Shown here one piece after another: positions 1 to 11,098 of a stretch of 64,000 nucleotides of DNA. How positions within the stretch are numbered: the stretch's first letter is position 1; the number at the start of each line of letters is the position of its first letter. Under the pieces are notes generated by a model that worked only from the letters and a program-made list of their open reading frames with translations, ran no database searches and was not told the DNA's origin. Source of the DNA: Pyropia yezoensis (lineage: Eukaryota; Rhodophyta; Bangiophyceae; Bangiales; Bangiaceae); NCBI GenBank assembly GCA_009829735.1, contig CM020620.1, forward strand, positions 23,596,020-23,660,019, read 5' to 3'. The translations under genes and the position numbers were made by a program.

Positions 1-805
1 GAGCAAGCCCGACCGGGATCTCGACTTCCTGCTGCTGCGGGATGACCTTGGGGTAGTACGCCGCCCGGTTAGCCTTGTCCAGCTTCCAGAACTCCTGATG
101 GTTGCAGCTCACGAAGAAATCACGTTGCCGCCCGCGTCGCTCGCCTTGCTCCCGTGCCGGCGACAACACGGAGTATTTCCGGGTCAGGAAAGGCGGCTCC
201 AGAGCGACCATGCTCGGACGGGGATCGCAGTTCAGGCTCCCCGGCCCCTTGAGAGCCTCGTCCCAGACCTTGAGCGCCCGGTGGACGTACCCTTCCTCCT
301 CCGGCCACCGGAGAACGGACGCGGACACGCGACGCTCGGTCAAGGGTACATCCAGCACCAGCGCGAAGGGGAGATCCTCCAGACGAGCAACCCAAGAGGA
401 ATTCGAAAAGCTCTGGGAGCGGTCTTGTGCCAGGCGCATCTGGTCCGCCGTATGAAGACGAGTCTTGTCCATCTCGGTCAAGGCCCCGCGCTAGAGTTCC
501 TTGCGCCAGATGTCCAAATAATCCTGTTGGCACTGGGCCGCGCTGGCGTTGCCGACCACCGTGGAGTAGCGCCGGCCCGCCAGAGGGTCCTGCCGAAGAA
601 GCATCTCCGGGAGATCCACCGGGGGGGTCTCGACCGGGTGCATCACAGAAGCCGGGGGAACCCGATCCGTCCCCGCCGTGGCGACCGGCGCCGACATCGA
701 CACCCGAGGAACTGGAGGCAGGAGAGGGGCGCGACTACCCGAGTTCTCCTCCGCAACACTCGCCGCCGGAACCACGGGCCCAGCATGGATCTCGGAACTG
801 GACAT
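1..805 (-). pseudogene. aORF-B, copy 1 (antisense ORF of a family-B retrotransposon), 5' part
   Basis: The minus-strand ORF starts at the ATG at 803-805 and runs off the left edge. It is a close copy of the ORF at 11270-13386. Seen: the N-terminal MSSSEI start, a Pro/Ala/Ser-rich stretch, then a charged segment. A TAG at 491-493 replaces the CAG found in the other copy, so this copy is broken. It lacks the 1-nt deletion near 11790 that breaks the other copy, so the two copies together show the ancestral frame was open. It lies antisense to its element, just inside the 3' LTR at 990. Function unknown; I recognise no family. Confidence 0.7.
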
Positions 806-976
806 GACGTCCAGACTCCGGGGGAACGAGAGGGCCAAGGTGAAGGAGAGAAGGGGGGCAGAGAACCGGAGCAGGTGATCGTGACCAGGGCGAAGACGCT
901 CGACCTCGGCACCGGTGTGGACGTGCTCGAGGCTGTGCACGGTGGCACCTGGTTCGGCCCGAGGACGTGCCGGACT

Positions 977-986
977 AGGGAGGGAG
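977..986 (+). promoter_or_regulatory. Polypurine tract of family-B element copy 1
   Basis: AGGGAGGGAG lies 3 nt before the LTR start at 990. This is the usual position of the plus-strand DNA primer of an LTR retrotransposon, and the same sequence precedes the 3' LTR of element 2 (11089-11098). Confidence 0.7.
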
Positions 987-989
987 CTA

Positions 990-1560
990 TGTAGCATCCC
1001 TGGCCCCGACTTGGCGCCGACCCGGGACTACAACCAGAGGGCACCAGGTGCCAGAACACGCCCGCCGTGTGGTGATGGTTGGCGGCCGTGGCCCGTGCCC
1101 GGCACTGGGATGCGGTGGACTACGCTATCCACACGTGAGAGAGGGATTGCTGATGGGTTTTTGCATACTTGTGAGGGACTTGATTTGAGAGATTTTGAGT
1201 GTGAGATTAGTGAGTGGGAATAGAATTAGTAGTGATAGTGGCCCCCGACCTGACGAGGTTCGACTCGGGTCGGGGCCACTCGGGGGTATGGGGGGGCTAC
1301 CTGGCCAACGTGCCGAGGCTCCCCCAGATGCACGTTAAGAGGGACAGCGAGGCGCCCTTGGCCCGCGCCCTCAGGAAAAAGACAACTGCGCGTTTGCTTT
1401 CCTCTTCCCCGTGTGCACTACCGTGCGTATCTGTTTGCTCTGCGAGCAGGCACGTGAGGCAACAGGCATACCATTCTCGTAGTTCCCCTTTCTGTGTTAC
1501 CTGTCCCTTTCCCCCGAGGGATATTGACACGTGTCTGAGAGGATCGAGTTTTATACCACA
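990..1560 (+). repeat. 3' LTR of family-B retrotransposon copy 1 (LTR-B, 571 bp)
   Basis: Begins TGTAGCATCC and ends TTATACCACA, with TG...CA ends. It has the same length as the two LTRs of element 2 (10515-11085 and 19592-20162) but is inverted relative to them. The internal part (imperfect hairpin, arms near 1238-1250 and 1268-1279) pairs GTGGCCCC with GGGGCCAC. The 5' part of this element lies left of the window. It is inserted in aORF-A, which resumes at 1561. Confidence 0.88.
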
Positions 1561-2660
1561 GCGGGCGCACGGGAGTGTATACCGGCGCACGACCGTTGCC
1601 GGTCTGCAACGCACACGTTATGTCCGTGCGGAACGCATCCGCCATGACACCATGGTTACGTCGCCAGCTCGACGCCGACTTCAACCCTGCCATAGGCGGG
1701 TAGGGGGCCGTCAACGACAGATACGGGGATACCCCCGGGAAATAGTCAAAGTCGGGATACCGACCGGTATCGCCCACCGTCTCCCCAAACGCAACCGGCT
1801 CCGCCGCCGCCGCAATCCCCAGAGCACTAGCCGGGTAGTCAACCTCCCGCGGCAACGCGGGAGCAATCAGGTCGCATACCCCGAAGGCGGGGTCGAGGTA
1901 GACCTCACCCCGTCCCACCCGGGTGCGCCAGAGCTGCGCATGCCGGTCGTCCGGCTGACTCAGGATCCAATGGTGTTCCACCCGCACCGCGTTCGGCTGG
2001 TTGACCAGCCGCACCAACTCCCGCAGGACCAGGAAGAATCGGGGGCGCCGGGGGATGCCCCACCGGCAGATGGGCCGGCGCCTGAGGTGCACGAGGCCGA
2101 GGAGTAAGAAGAAGGGCGGGCGCCCGCCCGGAGTAGCTCCCGGAGTCCACTGCCATCGGGGTAGACAATTCTTGGCCACCAAGCGCCCGCGGCACCGCGG
2201 GCAGAGCATCGCCGCCACCCGGGCCCGACGTGGGCACCACGGGGGCTGCAGGGGTAGACCCGTCATCCGCCGACGCGGACACACCACCCGGGCGGGCACC
2301 CGCGCCGTCTTGATCCGCCGTACCGGCCGGGGTGCTGCCACTACCATCCGCCACGCCGGCGACACCGTCTTGAGGTAGAGTCGCGGCGGCACCGGCGACA
2401 GAAGCCATCCGGGCCGTCGGAGGAGTAGCGGTAGAAGCCACCGCTTCACGCGGTTGTCCGCCACCCGACGGAGCCGTCGTGCCGCTGCACACGGACGACA
2501 ACCCGCCCGGCGCGCCTTCCGGGGCCACACGAACGGTCAACCGGTCGTCCTCGTCCTCCGACGAGTTCGCTAAGAAGCACTCGGCGGCGGTGGCAGAGAC
2601 GGGAATGTCGTCCACCATCACCTCTTCCTCCTCCTCAAGCAGGAGGTCGTCCTCGCCCAC
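1561..2660 (-). pseudogene. aORF-A copy 1 (antisense ORF of a family-A retrotransposon), broken
   Basis: Minus-strand coding region starting at the ATG at 2658-2660. It begins with an acidic stretch (LLLEEEEEV), passes through a Pro/Ala/Gly-rich linker, changes frame near 2110 and continues as a better-structured domain. That domain has the motifs NQPNAVRVEHHWIL, GRGEVYLDPAF and GETVGDTGRYP and runs until LTR-B cuts it at 1560. The last domain recurs on the plus strand at 10134-10514. It is antisense to the family-A element whose polypurine tract and LTR follow at 3261-3635. Not recognised; not obviously related to aORF-B. The frame change could be a mutation or an unrecognised intron. Confidence 0.55.
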
Positions 2661-3260
2661 GGGTACCTGGGGGTCCGATATGGTGAAACCGGGGTAGCAA
2701 GGGCGCCCCGTGCAGAAAAGCCGAGGCCGGCTCGACCCGGTACGAGGAACGCTCGCGCGGACGAGCCAGGGAAGCGCGGGTACCCGTGCTTATAACCACA
2801 CAGACGAGCACGAGCGATACGGCAGCGCGGGACGACCCGCGCCAGCCGAGCTACGAGGGCGCTCCACCCAGGCACCTGGACCGGAGCCACGCCCCCCCTA
2901 CACACGGGGTAAGCAAGGGGGGTCACCCCCAACCGACCCCACGCAACGCGGGCAGCCCCCGCCCCCCACTCAATCGTCCACACGAGAGGGGCCCCTCTAC
3001 CACCAGGCACCTGGTGGCGGATCCGCTTGCACCACCCCTCGGAAAGGGGGGTCGTGAACAGAAACCCGCATCGGGAATTTAACGGTCCGGAAAACGGATC
3101 GTGTGTGTACCACACAAAGGGGGGCACCCCCCTCAGACAACCTCGAAAAGGGGTGTCTGTCGCGACAGGGCGCAAAGCCCCACCCGACTGGTAAACGGTC
3201 ACGCGACCCACTTACATTCGGTAACCCGAATGCAACTCGACCCGAGGACGGGCCGAATCT
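2661..3260. other. Non-coding region between aORF-A start and the LTR-A polypurine tract
   Basis: About 600 bp with short palindromic words (CCAGGCACCTGG-like) and runs of G or C, but no ORF I would support. By position it holds the promoter and leader of aORF-A, read leftward, and the 3' untranslated end of the family-A element. Confidence 0.5.
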
Positions 3261-3270
3261 AAGGGGGGGA
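3261..3270 (+). promoter_or_regulatory. Polypurine tract of family-A element
   Basis: AAGGGGGGGA lies 2 nt before the LTR start at 3273. This identifies that LTR as a 3' LTR and its element as plus-strand oriented. Confidence 0.65.
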
Positions 3271-3272
3271 TA

Positions 3273-3635
3273 TGTAGCAATGTGGTTGGCCGTATTGTGA
3301 CCTTAATGTTAGGGGGGCTACTTCTAATCCTTAACTTTCAATTTGAGAGTCCGTACTGGTCACGGTATCTATAAGTTACGTATGACCAGAGGGCCTTGCA
3401 TCTTGGGGCGGAGGGTAGTTAGTAGTGTCTCCGAGGGTTTATAACGAGGGGGCCGGCGGCGAATCCACCGCCGGCCAAGGTAGAACAACAAACCCCTCCC
3501 ATTTGGGCTCTCATCTTGGTCCCGTGGCTTGCGCTCCAAGGACAGCAACCTTGGCCTCCCGGAGACGTTGGTGCCGATCCCCCCTGGTGAGTGTTCCCTG
3601 AGAGTGGACGTGCGACGGATTCCTATTGTGCTACA
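3273..3635 (+). repeat. 3' LTR of a family-A retrotransposon (LTR-A, 363 bp)
   Basis: Starts TGTAGCA and ends TGCTACA, so the ends are a 7-bp inverted repeat. It matches 9771-10133 in inverted orientation with only a few differences. A perfect 9-bp hairpin (GGCCGGCGG at 3451-3459, CCGCCGGCC at 3468-3476) follows a TTTATAAC word, a possible TATA and start-site region. Immediately right of the LTR, at 3636, element 1's aORF-B resumes in mid-gene. So this element is inserted in element 1, and its 5' end is outside the window. Confidence 0.85.
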
Positions 3636-3863
3636 CGTGGCTTTGCCCAGCAGTGGTCAGAGACCTTCACTGGCTTCCAGGGGCGCCGACAGGCATACCT
3701 GGATGGGCGGGAGCCCCCGGCAACTACCGGTACTACTCCGATGGCGTCATACCGGGATGTACCGCGCCCACCGCACGACGTCATCACGCCTACCTCCGGC
3801 TCTCGTCGTGCCGCGGAGGCAGCGCTGGAGGACGCTCCCGCACAGCGTCCGCGCCGGGAGTAG
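3636..3863 (+). pseudogene. aORF-B 3' fragment in element 1
   Basis: Matches 13160-13386 of element 2 on the same strand and ends at the TAG at 3861-3863 (C-terminal AQRPRRE). Everything upstream was separated by the family-A insertion ending at 3635. The gene converges with pol, whose stop is at 4009 on the other strand. Confidence 0.75.
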
Positions 3864-4008
3864 TAGTAGGAGGCAAGGAGGGTGAGGGTCTTGAAAGAAG
3901 CGAGTAGGGAAGAGGCGGAGAGAAGGGTGGCTCAAGCGGGTGCTTGTCTTCCTTGATTGTTCCATGCTTGTATTGCGTGTTTTCCTTGATATACCCGTTC
4001 CCTTCTTC

Positions 4009-7000
4009 TCAATCCTCTTGTTCCGCATTCGTTGCGGGTGAGCTCGGCTCGTCCTGAGGGTCTTGATCGGCCCCGTGCTCCTGGTCCTCCTCCGAGTCCG
4101 ACTCCAGGATCTTGCCGGCTCTGGCCACCGGAGTGCCCTCAATCCCGTTCCGTCGCGTGTAGGCGCAGACGTCCTCGATAGGTAACCGGTTTGAGGGTTC
4201 CCAGGTATCATCTGCCGGGTTAAAACCGAACCAGCGTACTCGCAGGTACAAGCGCCCGTCTCTCCAGGCATGGTCAACAAACTTGACGTAGACATACTCC
4301 CGGCCTTCTTCTTGGGATAGCCAGGGTACTGCGGCCCGCTTGCGCCGGGTCAAGTCCCGTTTGCTTGGCGGTGGAGCTCGGGTGACATGGTCGCTGCTCA
4401 CGCGGTACGGGGAGCCATCCACGTCTAGAAGAAAGGTCCAACCGTCCGTATTCAGGATCTCATAAGGTCCATCCGTCTTCGAGTCCAGCTTCCCCCGGGT
4501 CTTGCTATGGTTGTCCACAAAAACCCAGTCGCCACCACCCAGTTCCTTGTTCTTTTCCTGGACTCCCTTGTCACAGTCCCGCTTGTATCGCTCCTGGGTC
4601 TTTGAGATTGACTCCTTCACTCTGGGGAGCAGGAGCTTCAGTTGTTCCAGGAACTCATCCTTGGCCATGGGACCTGACTTCAATGCAGGCTGGAGACCGT
4701 CTGGTATTCTTTCCAGGGAGAAGTTGGTCAGCCGCCTTGGGGTGACAAAGTCGAGTGGAGCGACCCCCGTTGTCCGGTGAGCTCGGGAGTTGTAGGCTAG
4801 CGTGAGGACAGCCAGGAGCTCATCCCAGTTTTCTTGGTGCTCCTCCACGTACTGCCGTAGCATGTCTACTAGGGTCCGGTTGAATCGTTCCACCTGGCCG
4901 TTCGTTTGCGGGTGGTACGTCGTGGTGTACAAGTTCTTGATGCCCATCAGGTCACAGACTCCTTGGAAGAACAGGGATGCAAACTGGGGGCCATTGTCTG
5001 TTAAGACGGAGTCAGGAGGGCCGTAGGCAGCTATCCAGTACTCGCAGAAGGCTGACGTGACATCCAGAGCCGTGATGGTCCTCAGCGGGATTGCTTGAGT
5101 AAACTTGGAGAGCCGGTCACAAATGATGAGCAGGTATATGTTGCCGCTGGATGTTTCAGGTAGGGGCCCCAGAATATCCATGCTTAAGCTTGCAAAGGGC
5201 TCCGCCGCCGGGAATAGGCGTAGCTTAGAAGTCTTCCTCCTCTGGGACAACCGGTTCCTTGCACAAGAAACACAAGCCTCCAGGTGCTTATGGACGTCGC
5301 TGGCCATGGTTTCCCAGTAGTAATGTCGTCGCATTGAAGCATACATCCGATTGATGCCAGGATGTCCGGCCTGGGGAGACGAGTGCTCCAGGCGTAGGAT
5401 GTCAGCTCGTAGGCCCCGGGGTACGTAGACTTGAGTGGCCCCATCGAAGGGTGACACCCGTACCAGGAGTCCGTCCGTAGACTCGGAGAAACGACTGTTC
5501 CGGTTCAGGTCCATTTGGTGGCGAAGCTCCAAGCATTGAGGATCCGTCAGTTGTGCCTCCAGCATCCGGTGAATGGTCACCGGTTGATGAGCTTCCGGTG
5601 TCTCATACAGGAGAGCGTGCCAGCCACGTCCGACATTCGGGAGGATGAAGCAAGGTATTTCCTCCGGAATAGGACCGGTGTCGGCTGCAGGAGTCTCCAG
5701 CCGGGACATGGTGTCGGCGCAGTGGTGCTCCCTCCCTGCTCTGGTGCACACCTTGTACTTGAACTCCGAAAGGCGTAGGCGCCACCGGGCGACCCCTCCT
5801 TGACTGCTGTCCATACATAGCAGCTACCTTAGGCTGGCGTGGTCCGTCCGGATGAGGAACTCTTGTCCTTCAAGATATGGCCGTAACAGGAAGCAAGCCC
5901 ACACGACTGCCAAGCACTCGCGCTCGGTCGTGGAATAGTTCTTCTCAGCTGGAGTCAAGACGCGACTGTAGTAGCCTATCGGGAGGAAGTGCCCATCAGG
6001 TTACTGTTGGAGTAGTGAGCACCCCACCTGGACGCCACAGGCATCAGTCTCCAGAACAAACTGGCCCTCCCGCTTGGGTAACGCCAGTACTGGAGTGGTG
6101 GTCAGGCGCTTCTTGAGCTCTTCGAAGGCCGCGGTCTGCTTCTCGTCGAACACCGGGAGTTGTGCGGGAAGCTTCTTGCTGGTCAGCTTGGTCAGTGGCC
6201 GGGCAATCATAGCATAGTCCCGTACGAACCGGCGACAGACGTTGCACATACCCAGGAAGCTCTTGAGTTCCGTCTGGGTTTTGGGTTGCCGTGCATGCCG
6301 GAGGGCCTTGATGTTCTTCTCATTGACTCGGAGCTCCCCCGGACTCAGCACGTGCCCCAGGTACTCCACCTCAGTCTCAAACAGGTGGCACTTCTCGGCC
6401 TTGAGGGTAACTCCAGCCTTGGACAGGAGGGCCAGTACCTCTCGAAGGTGCTCCAGGTGTTCCGCTGGGGTCTTGGAGAAAACGATAATGTCGTCCAGGT
6501 AGACCAAACATGTTCTCCACCTTAGCCCCGACAGGATGATGTCGATGGCTCTTTGGAAGGTGGCCGGAGCATTGGTGAGACCAAAAGGAAGACGCTTGCA
6601 CCGGAATAGTCCCAGGTGGCACGTGAAGGTGGTCTTGTCCTTATCCTCGTCAGCCAGAGAGATCTGCCAGTTACCGGCATTACAATCCAGCGTCGAGAAG
6701 AGGGTGGCATCACCAAGAAAGTCGAGGCAATCATCCATCCGGGGTATCGGGTATACATCCCTGACGGTCATCTCGTTCAGGCACCTGTAGTCAACGCAGA
6801 AACGGAAGTGACCGCCAGGTTTCGGGACGACTGCCACCGGGAAGGCCCACTCGCCATCAGACGGCTCGATAACATCCATCTTGAGCATCTTGTTAACCTG
6901 CTTCTCAATCTCATCCCGGCGATGAGGTCCGGCCCGATATGGTTGCATGTGCACTGGCTTAGCTTCCGGCTTGAGTTGAATCCGGTGTAGAGTGGCGTCC

Positions 7001-8103
7001 ATCTTGCCCAGCTCTCCCGACCACAGGTGCCGATATTCCTGGAGAAGCTTCTCCAGTGCCTCCTTCAAGTCGGGAGGGACATTTTCTTGTTTGACCTTCG
7101 GCACCCCGGGTGGTGCTTGTTCGGGCTCCGGAGTAGCGCTGCCAGCCTGCTCTTGTTTCGGAGGTACGTCTAAGGCCGTCAAGTTGGATGCCAGCTCTTG
7201 TTGCAGGTTCAGGAGGTCTTCCTTGCTCATAGCACGGGCGGACCCCCGGTAAGGCTCTGCTGTACCAACTCGGGTGCCCTTGGCGAGGGTGCTTGGCTTC
7301 CGGCTCACGTTGACGATCAGCACCGAGAACGGAGTGTGCCTTTCTACCTTCTTGTGATGTCCGTGGGCCAAGTATAACCGGTGTTTCGCCAGAAATTCCT
7401 TACGTCCGTAGATCAGGCATTGACCTGCAATCCGGGTCGTTACTTGAACCTTGGTCTCCGAGCGAGGAGGTAGGAGCACCGGTTTGAAGAGAGTCAAGGT
7501 AGAGGGTGGGATGCGTTCCCTCTTGTTCTTGGCTACACGAACCTTGGCGTCCAGATGCTCCAATACCGGTGACACAAACCCATGGTTGAACTGGACCTTC
7601 CCTTCTCCGGGTAGGATGCTCTTGACATGCTGCTTCTGGAAGTCCCAGCCTAGGATAAGGGGGACTGATAGGGTCTTGACTACTAGAAAGGGAAAAAGCA
7701 TTGGTTCATTGTTGACATAGATGGCGACAGGAAGACGGCCAAGCGGTCGTAGGGTTTGACCCGAAGCGTCGACGATATGGGTCCGGGTAGGCGCTCTCCA
7801 GGCATGTCGACGCCAGCCCGGAGGTAACAGGTTCTCAGTGATGACGCTTGGTCCGGCTCCCGTGTCAACCACCGGCGTAACAGCTTGGGGGAGGCTATAC
7901 CCCGCACGCATACGAGCATTAATCTTGAGGTTTTCTTTACGCAGGACGAGCAAGGTCCCCTTGAACAAACAGGGTGTCCAGGCGGCTACCGGTTGAGCAG
8001 GTAACCGCCGTCCTTTCTCCCGGCACGCAAGGGGAGAACAGGTAGAAGTACCCTGCCGTTGGAGGTTCGGGAAGACAGTTGGGGAGAGCGCCTGCCCTAC
8101 TCG
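4009..8103 (-). pseudogene. pol: pol of element 1 (protease, RT, RNase H, integrase, chromodomain), broken
   Basis: Read in the -1 frame relative to gag from the heptamer at 8103-8109. Seen in order: protease DTGAG near 7850; reverse transcriptase with YLDD at 6490-6501; RNase H; integrase HHCC zinc finger, MDILGPLP, TDNGPQF and the PQTNGQVER segment; and a C-terminal chromodomain at about 4155-4310 (FVDH...VRWFGF..ADDTWEP). Breaks: TAA at 6001-6003 between LLQQ and PDG, also present in element 2, and TAG at 5815-5817 where element 2 has Trp. It is otherwise near-identical to element 2's pol. An integrase chromodomain is the hallmark of chromoviruses and usually directs insertion to modified histones. 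Confidence 0.88.
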
Positions 8104-9552
8104 TTTCCCGGGTCCGAGGAGTCCTTAGAGGTTTCGGTCTGCAGGTCGAAGTCCGTAGGAGCTTCCCTTGCCAGAGCCTCCGTGACGCTCTGTAAGGTTG
8201 CCACTCGGATTGCATGTACCTGTGCCTTGTTCATCTTGGAGGGTGCCCGCCGGTCAGCCCAGTTGACCGCCTTTGCAAACACCAGTCCTTGACGCTTGAG
8301 TTTCTCCTGGAGGTCCTTGGGAATGGTCGGGCACTGGTAGGACATGTGATCCTCCCTCTGGCACAGCCAACAAGACCGGAACCGCTGGTTCTTGACTTGC
8401 TTGGGGGCGACCAGGGATGGTTGCTCCTTAGAAGCGAAGCCGCCCCACTTGTCCCCTGACCCCATGGGTGAGGCCTCGCCAACTGCGAGTACCGGTACAG
8501 GGCTATCACCTCCCTTATACTTGTCGGGTCCGGGTCGAACTCGCGACAACGGCTTGGGAGTTGATACCATGGGAGCTTGGAGGGCCCTGGCTTGCCGGTA
8601 CTTGCCCTGGGTGTAGGCCATCAACTGCTAGAAGGTATGTTCTTGATGTTCCTGGTTGTAGTTCTCCGCATCCACTTGAAGATATTCAGAAAGCCCTTCC
8701 GAGAAGATCATCTTGAGCCTGTCCTCAGGGTAAACGTTGCCACAAGCATCGCTCATCTCCCGGACACGACGGGCGAACGCCTCTGGAGTCTCTTGTCTTT
8801 CCATGGTTGCCCGGTTCAGCCTGCCGACTGCTTTACGCAGAGAGTCCGCGTCAGCGTAGTTGGACAGGAGCCAGTTGACCGCCTCCGGATAACTCGCGAC
8901 GGTACGTCCGACAATGTGTCCGGCAGAGTCTGGTAGAACCTGTGCAAACCGCTGTTCCGCTTCTCCGGTCATGAAGTTAGCCAGGAGATAGAGAGCCTTG
9001 CCCTCGGACACATCGTTTTCATTGCATGCCTTGACAAACCGGCGCAGGAAGGCAAAGATAAGCGCCGGTCTCTTCCCGGAAAACTTAGGATGTCCCCCGA
9101 AGCTCGGCTGCATTCGCCGGTTTAGGGATGCCATCTTCTTGGCCATCTTCCGTGTGTAACCTTGGTCTTAGTTCTCCAGCCGGTAGTTACCCCAATACGT
9201 GACCTTGTTCAGGGTGGCATCTCCCACTTGGTGGGCAGGGAAGTCAAACTCGACTAGCCTGCGCCGGGTGGGACCGGGAGATGCATCCCAGTCATATCCA
9301 TCCTCAGAGCTGGAGGAACTGGTCTCGCTGGTGCTTGAGCGGCGGAGTGAGGTCGGTCGATGACAGTTGAGGCGGACCCCCGCCTCCTGCCGTCCGAGCC
9401 GTGCCAAACGTCGATCCGGCAACGGAAAGCATTGGCGTCTCAATGTTGTCGATCGGGTTCCCGATCCCAGTTCCCGTAGTCACCTCCGGGGTCGGCGTCG
9501 ACGCCGATCCGTCATCTTGAACATTCCCCGTCTCTTGGGTAGACATAGTCAC
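8097..9552 (-). pseudogene. gag: gag of element 1, broken
   Basis: The N-terminal part (9552 down to about 9335) is Ser/Thr/Pro-rich and unlike element 2. From about 9335 the gag matches element 2: an RRRLVEFDFPAHQVG segment, a capsid-like helical region and a CCHC knuckle (CWLCQREDHMSYQC). Breaks: a frame change between about 9304 and 9443, TAA at 9168-9170 and TAG near 8628, both C-to-T changes of Gln codons. It ends at the TAG at 8097-8099, directly after the GGGAAAC frameshift heptamer. Confidence 0.85.
8103..8109 (-). promoter_or_regulatory. -1 frameshift heptamer, element 1 (GGGAAAC)
   Basis: In the gag frame it reads G GGA AAC, followed by GAG and the TAG stop. The pol frame is the -1 frame and is open through this point. 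Identical in element 2 (17626-17632). Confidence 0.7.
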
Positions 9553-9752
9553 AATCAGTCAACCGACGTAACAATCACCACGAATAAGAGAGCGAGGGGG
9601 TAGATTGGGGAGAGTACAGTAGATCACAGTCAAAGGTAAAAACTCAACACAATCGATCAGGTCGCAACACCACGAGTACAAGAAAAGGACCGGATCCCTA
9701 TCCGTGTGCCAGGGCCGAAGACGGCGTCACCACAAGGGTGACGGAAACCCGT

Positions 9753-9769
9753 CCCCTGCTGCTCCACCA
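9753..9769 (-). promoter_or_regulatory. Primer-binding site, element 1
   Basis: TGGTGGAGCAGCAGGGG on the minus strand, 1 nt inside the 5' LTR. The TGG start matches a tRNA CCA end. The same sequence occurs in element 2 and, with one change, in element 3. I cannot name the tRNA. Confidence 0.7.
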
Positions 9770-9770
9770 A

Positions 9771-10133
9771 TGTAGCACAATAGGAATCCGTCGCACGTCC
9801 ACTCTCAGGGAACACTCACCAAGGGGGATCGGCACCAACGTCACCGGGAGGCCAAGGTTGCTGTCCTTGGAGCGCAAGCCACGGGACCAAGATGAGAGCC
9901 CAAATGGGAGGGGTTTGTTGTTCTACCTTGGCCGGCGGTGGATTCGCCACCGGCCCCCTCGTTATAAACCATCGGAGACACTACTAACTACCCTCCACCC
10001 CAAGATGCAAGTCCCTCTGGTCATACGTAACTTATAGATACCGTGACCAGTACGGACTCTCAAATTGAAAGCCAAGGATTAGAAGTAGTCCCCCTAACAT
10101 TAGGGTCACAATACGGCCAACCATATTGCTACA
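9771..10133 (-). repeat. 5' LTR of element 1 (LTR-A, 363 bp)
   Basis: On the minus strand it begins TGTAGCAATATGG and ends TGTGCTACA. Same length as 3273-3635. It is followed by the primer site and gag. The 218 bp from 9553 to 9770 are the untranslated leader. Confidence 0.88.
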
Positions 10134-10514
10134 GACCGGCATGCGCAGCTCTGGCGCACTCGGGTGGGACGGGGTGAGGTCTACCTCGACTCCGCCTTCG
10201 GGATATTTGACTTGATTGCCCCCGCGTTGCCGCGGGAGGTTGACTGCCCGGCTAGTGCTCGGGGGGTTGCGGCGGCGGCGGAGCGGGTGGCGTTTGGGGA
10301 GACGGTGGGCGACACCGGCCGGTATCCCGGGTTTGAGTACTTCCCGGGGGTATCGTCGTACCTAACGTTGACGGCTCCGTACCCGCTCAAGGCGGGGTTG
10401 AAGTCAGCGTCGAGCTGGCGACGCAACCATGGTATCAGGGCGGATGCGTTCCGCACCGATAAAGCGTGCGCGTTGCAGACCGGTAACGGTCGCGCGCCGG
10501 TGTAGACTGCCGTA
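10134..10514 (+). pseudogene. aORF-A copy 2, first fragment
   Basis: The reverse complement of 1561-1944 with scattered changes. Open on the plus strand with GRGEVYLDSAFGIFDL and GETVGDTGRYPGFEY motifs, until a TAG near 10503 where copy 1 has a Tyr codon. Element 1 cuts it on the left and element 2 on the right (TSD CCGTA, 10510-10514). The frame resumes at 20168 and 29219. It may be part of a second family-A element (minus oriented) or a host sequence captured by family A; the window cannot decide. Confidence 0.6.
10510..10514. repeat. Target-site duplication of element 2, left copy (CCGTA)
   Basis: Identical to 20163-20167. 5-bp duplications are usual for Ty3 integrases. Confidence 0.85.
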
Positions 10515-11085
10515 TGTGGCATAAAACTCGATCCTCTCAGACACGTGTCTATATCCCTCGGGGGAAAGGGACAGGTAACACAGAAAGGGGAACTACGAGC
10601 ATCGTATGCCTATTGCCTCACGTGCCTGCTCGCAGAGCAAACAGATGCGAACGGTAGTGCACACGGGGAAGAGGAAAGCAAACACGCAGTTGTCTTTTTC
10701 CTGAGGGCGCGGGCCAAGGGCGCCTCGCTGTCCCTCTTAACGTGCATCTGGGGGAGCCTCGGCACGTTGGCCAGGTAGCCCCCCCATACCCCCGAGTGGC
10801 CCCGACCCGAGTCGAACCTCGTCAGGTCGGGGGCCACTATCACTACTAATTCTATTCCCACTCACTAATCTCACACTCAAAATCTCTCAAATCAAGTCCC
10901 TCACAAGTATGCAAAAACCCATCAGCAATCCCTCTCTCACGTGTGGATAGCGTAGTCCACCGCATCCCAGTGCCGGGCACGGGCCACGGCCGCCAACCAT
11001 CACCACACGGCGGGCGTGTTCTGGCACCTGGTGCCCTCTGGTTGTAGTCCCGGGTCGGCGCCAAGTCGGGGCCAGGGATGCTACA
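10515..11085 (-). repeat. 3' LTR of element 2 (LTR-B)
   Basis: On the plus strand it starts TGTGGCATAAAAC and ends GGGATGCTACA. 571 bp, matching 19592-20162 (direct) and 990-1560 (inverted). Confidence 0.9.
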
Positions 11086-11088
11086 TAG

Positions 11089-11098
11089 CTCCCTCCCT
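11089..11098 (-). promoter_or_regulatory. Polypurine tract of element 2
   Basis: AGGGAGGGAG on the minus strand, 3 nt upstream of the 3' LTR. Identical to 977-986. Confidence 0.7.

Larger units (their letters stand above)
3636..10133 (-). mobile_element. Element 1: Ty3/gypsy chromovirus, A/B chimera, 3' end outside window
   Basis: Minus-strand element: LTR-A (9771-10133), primer site, gag, pol with chromodomain, and the last 228 bp of an antisense aORF-B. It is then cut at 3636 by an inserted family-A element. The LTR and first part of gag (right of about 9335) are unlike element 2, while the rest is nearly identical to element 2. This points to a template-switch recombinant between families A and B. 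It carries several nonsense changes and a gag frame break, so it is dead. It is inserted into aORF-A copy 2; the flank at 10134-10138 is GACCG, and its partner lies outside the window. Confidence 0.8.

Noticed and set aside
1214..2107. 297-codon plus-strand ORF across LTR-B and aORF-A
   Set aside because: It joins LTR sequence with the antisense of a better supported minus-strand frame.
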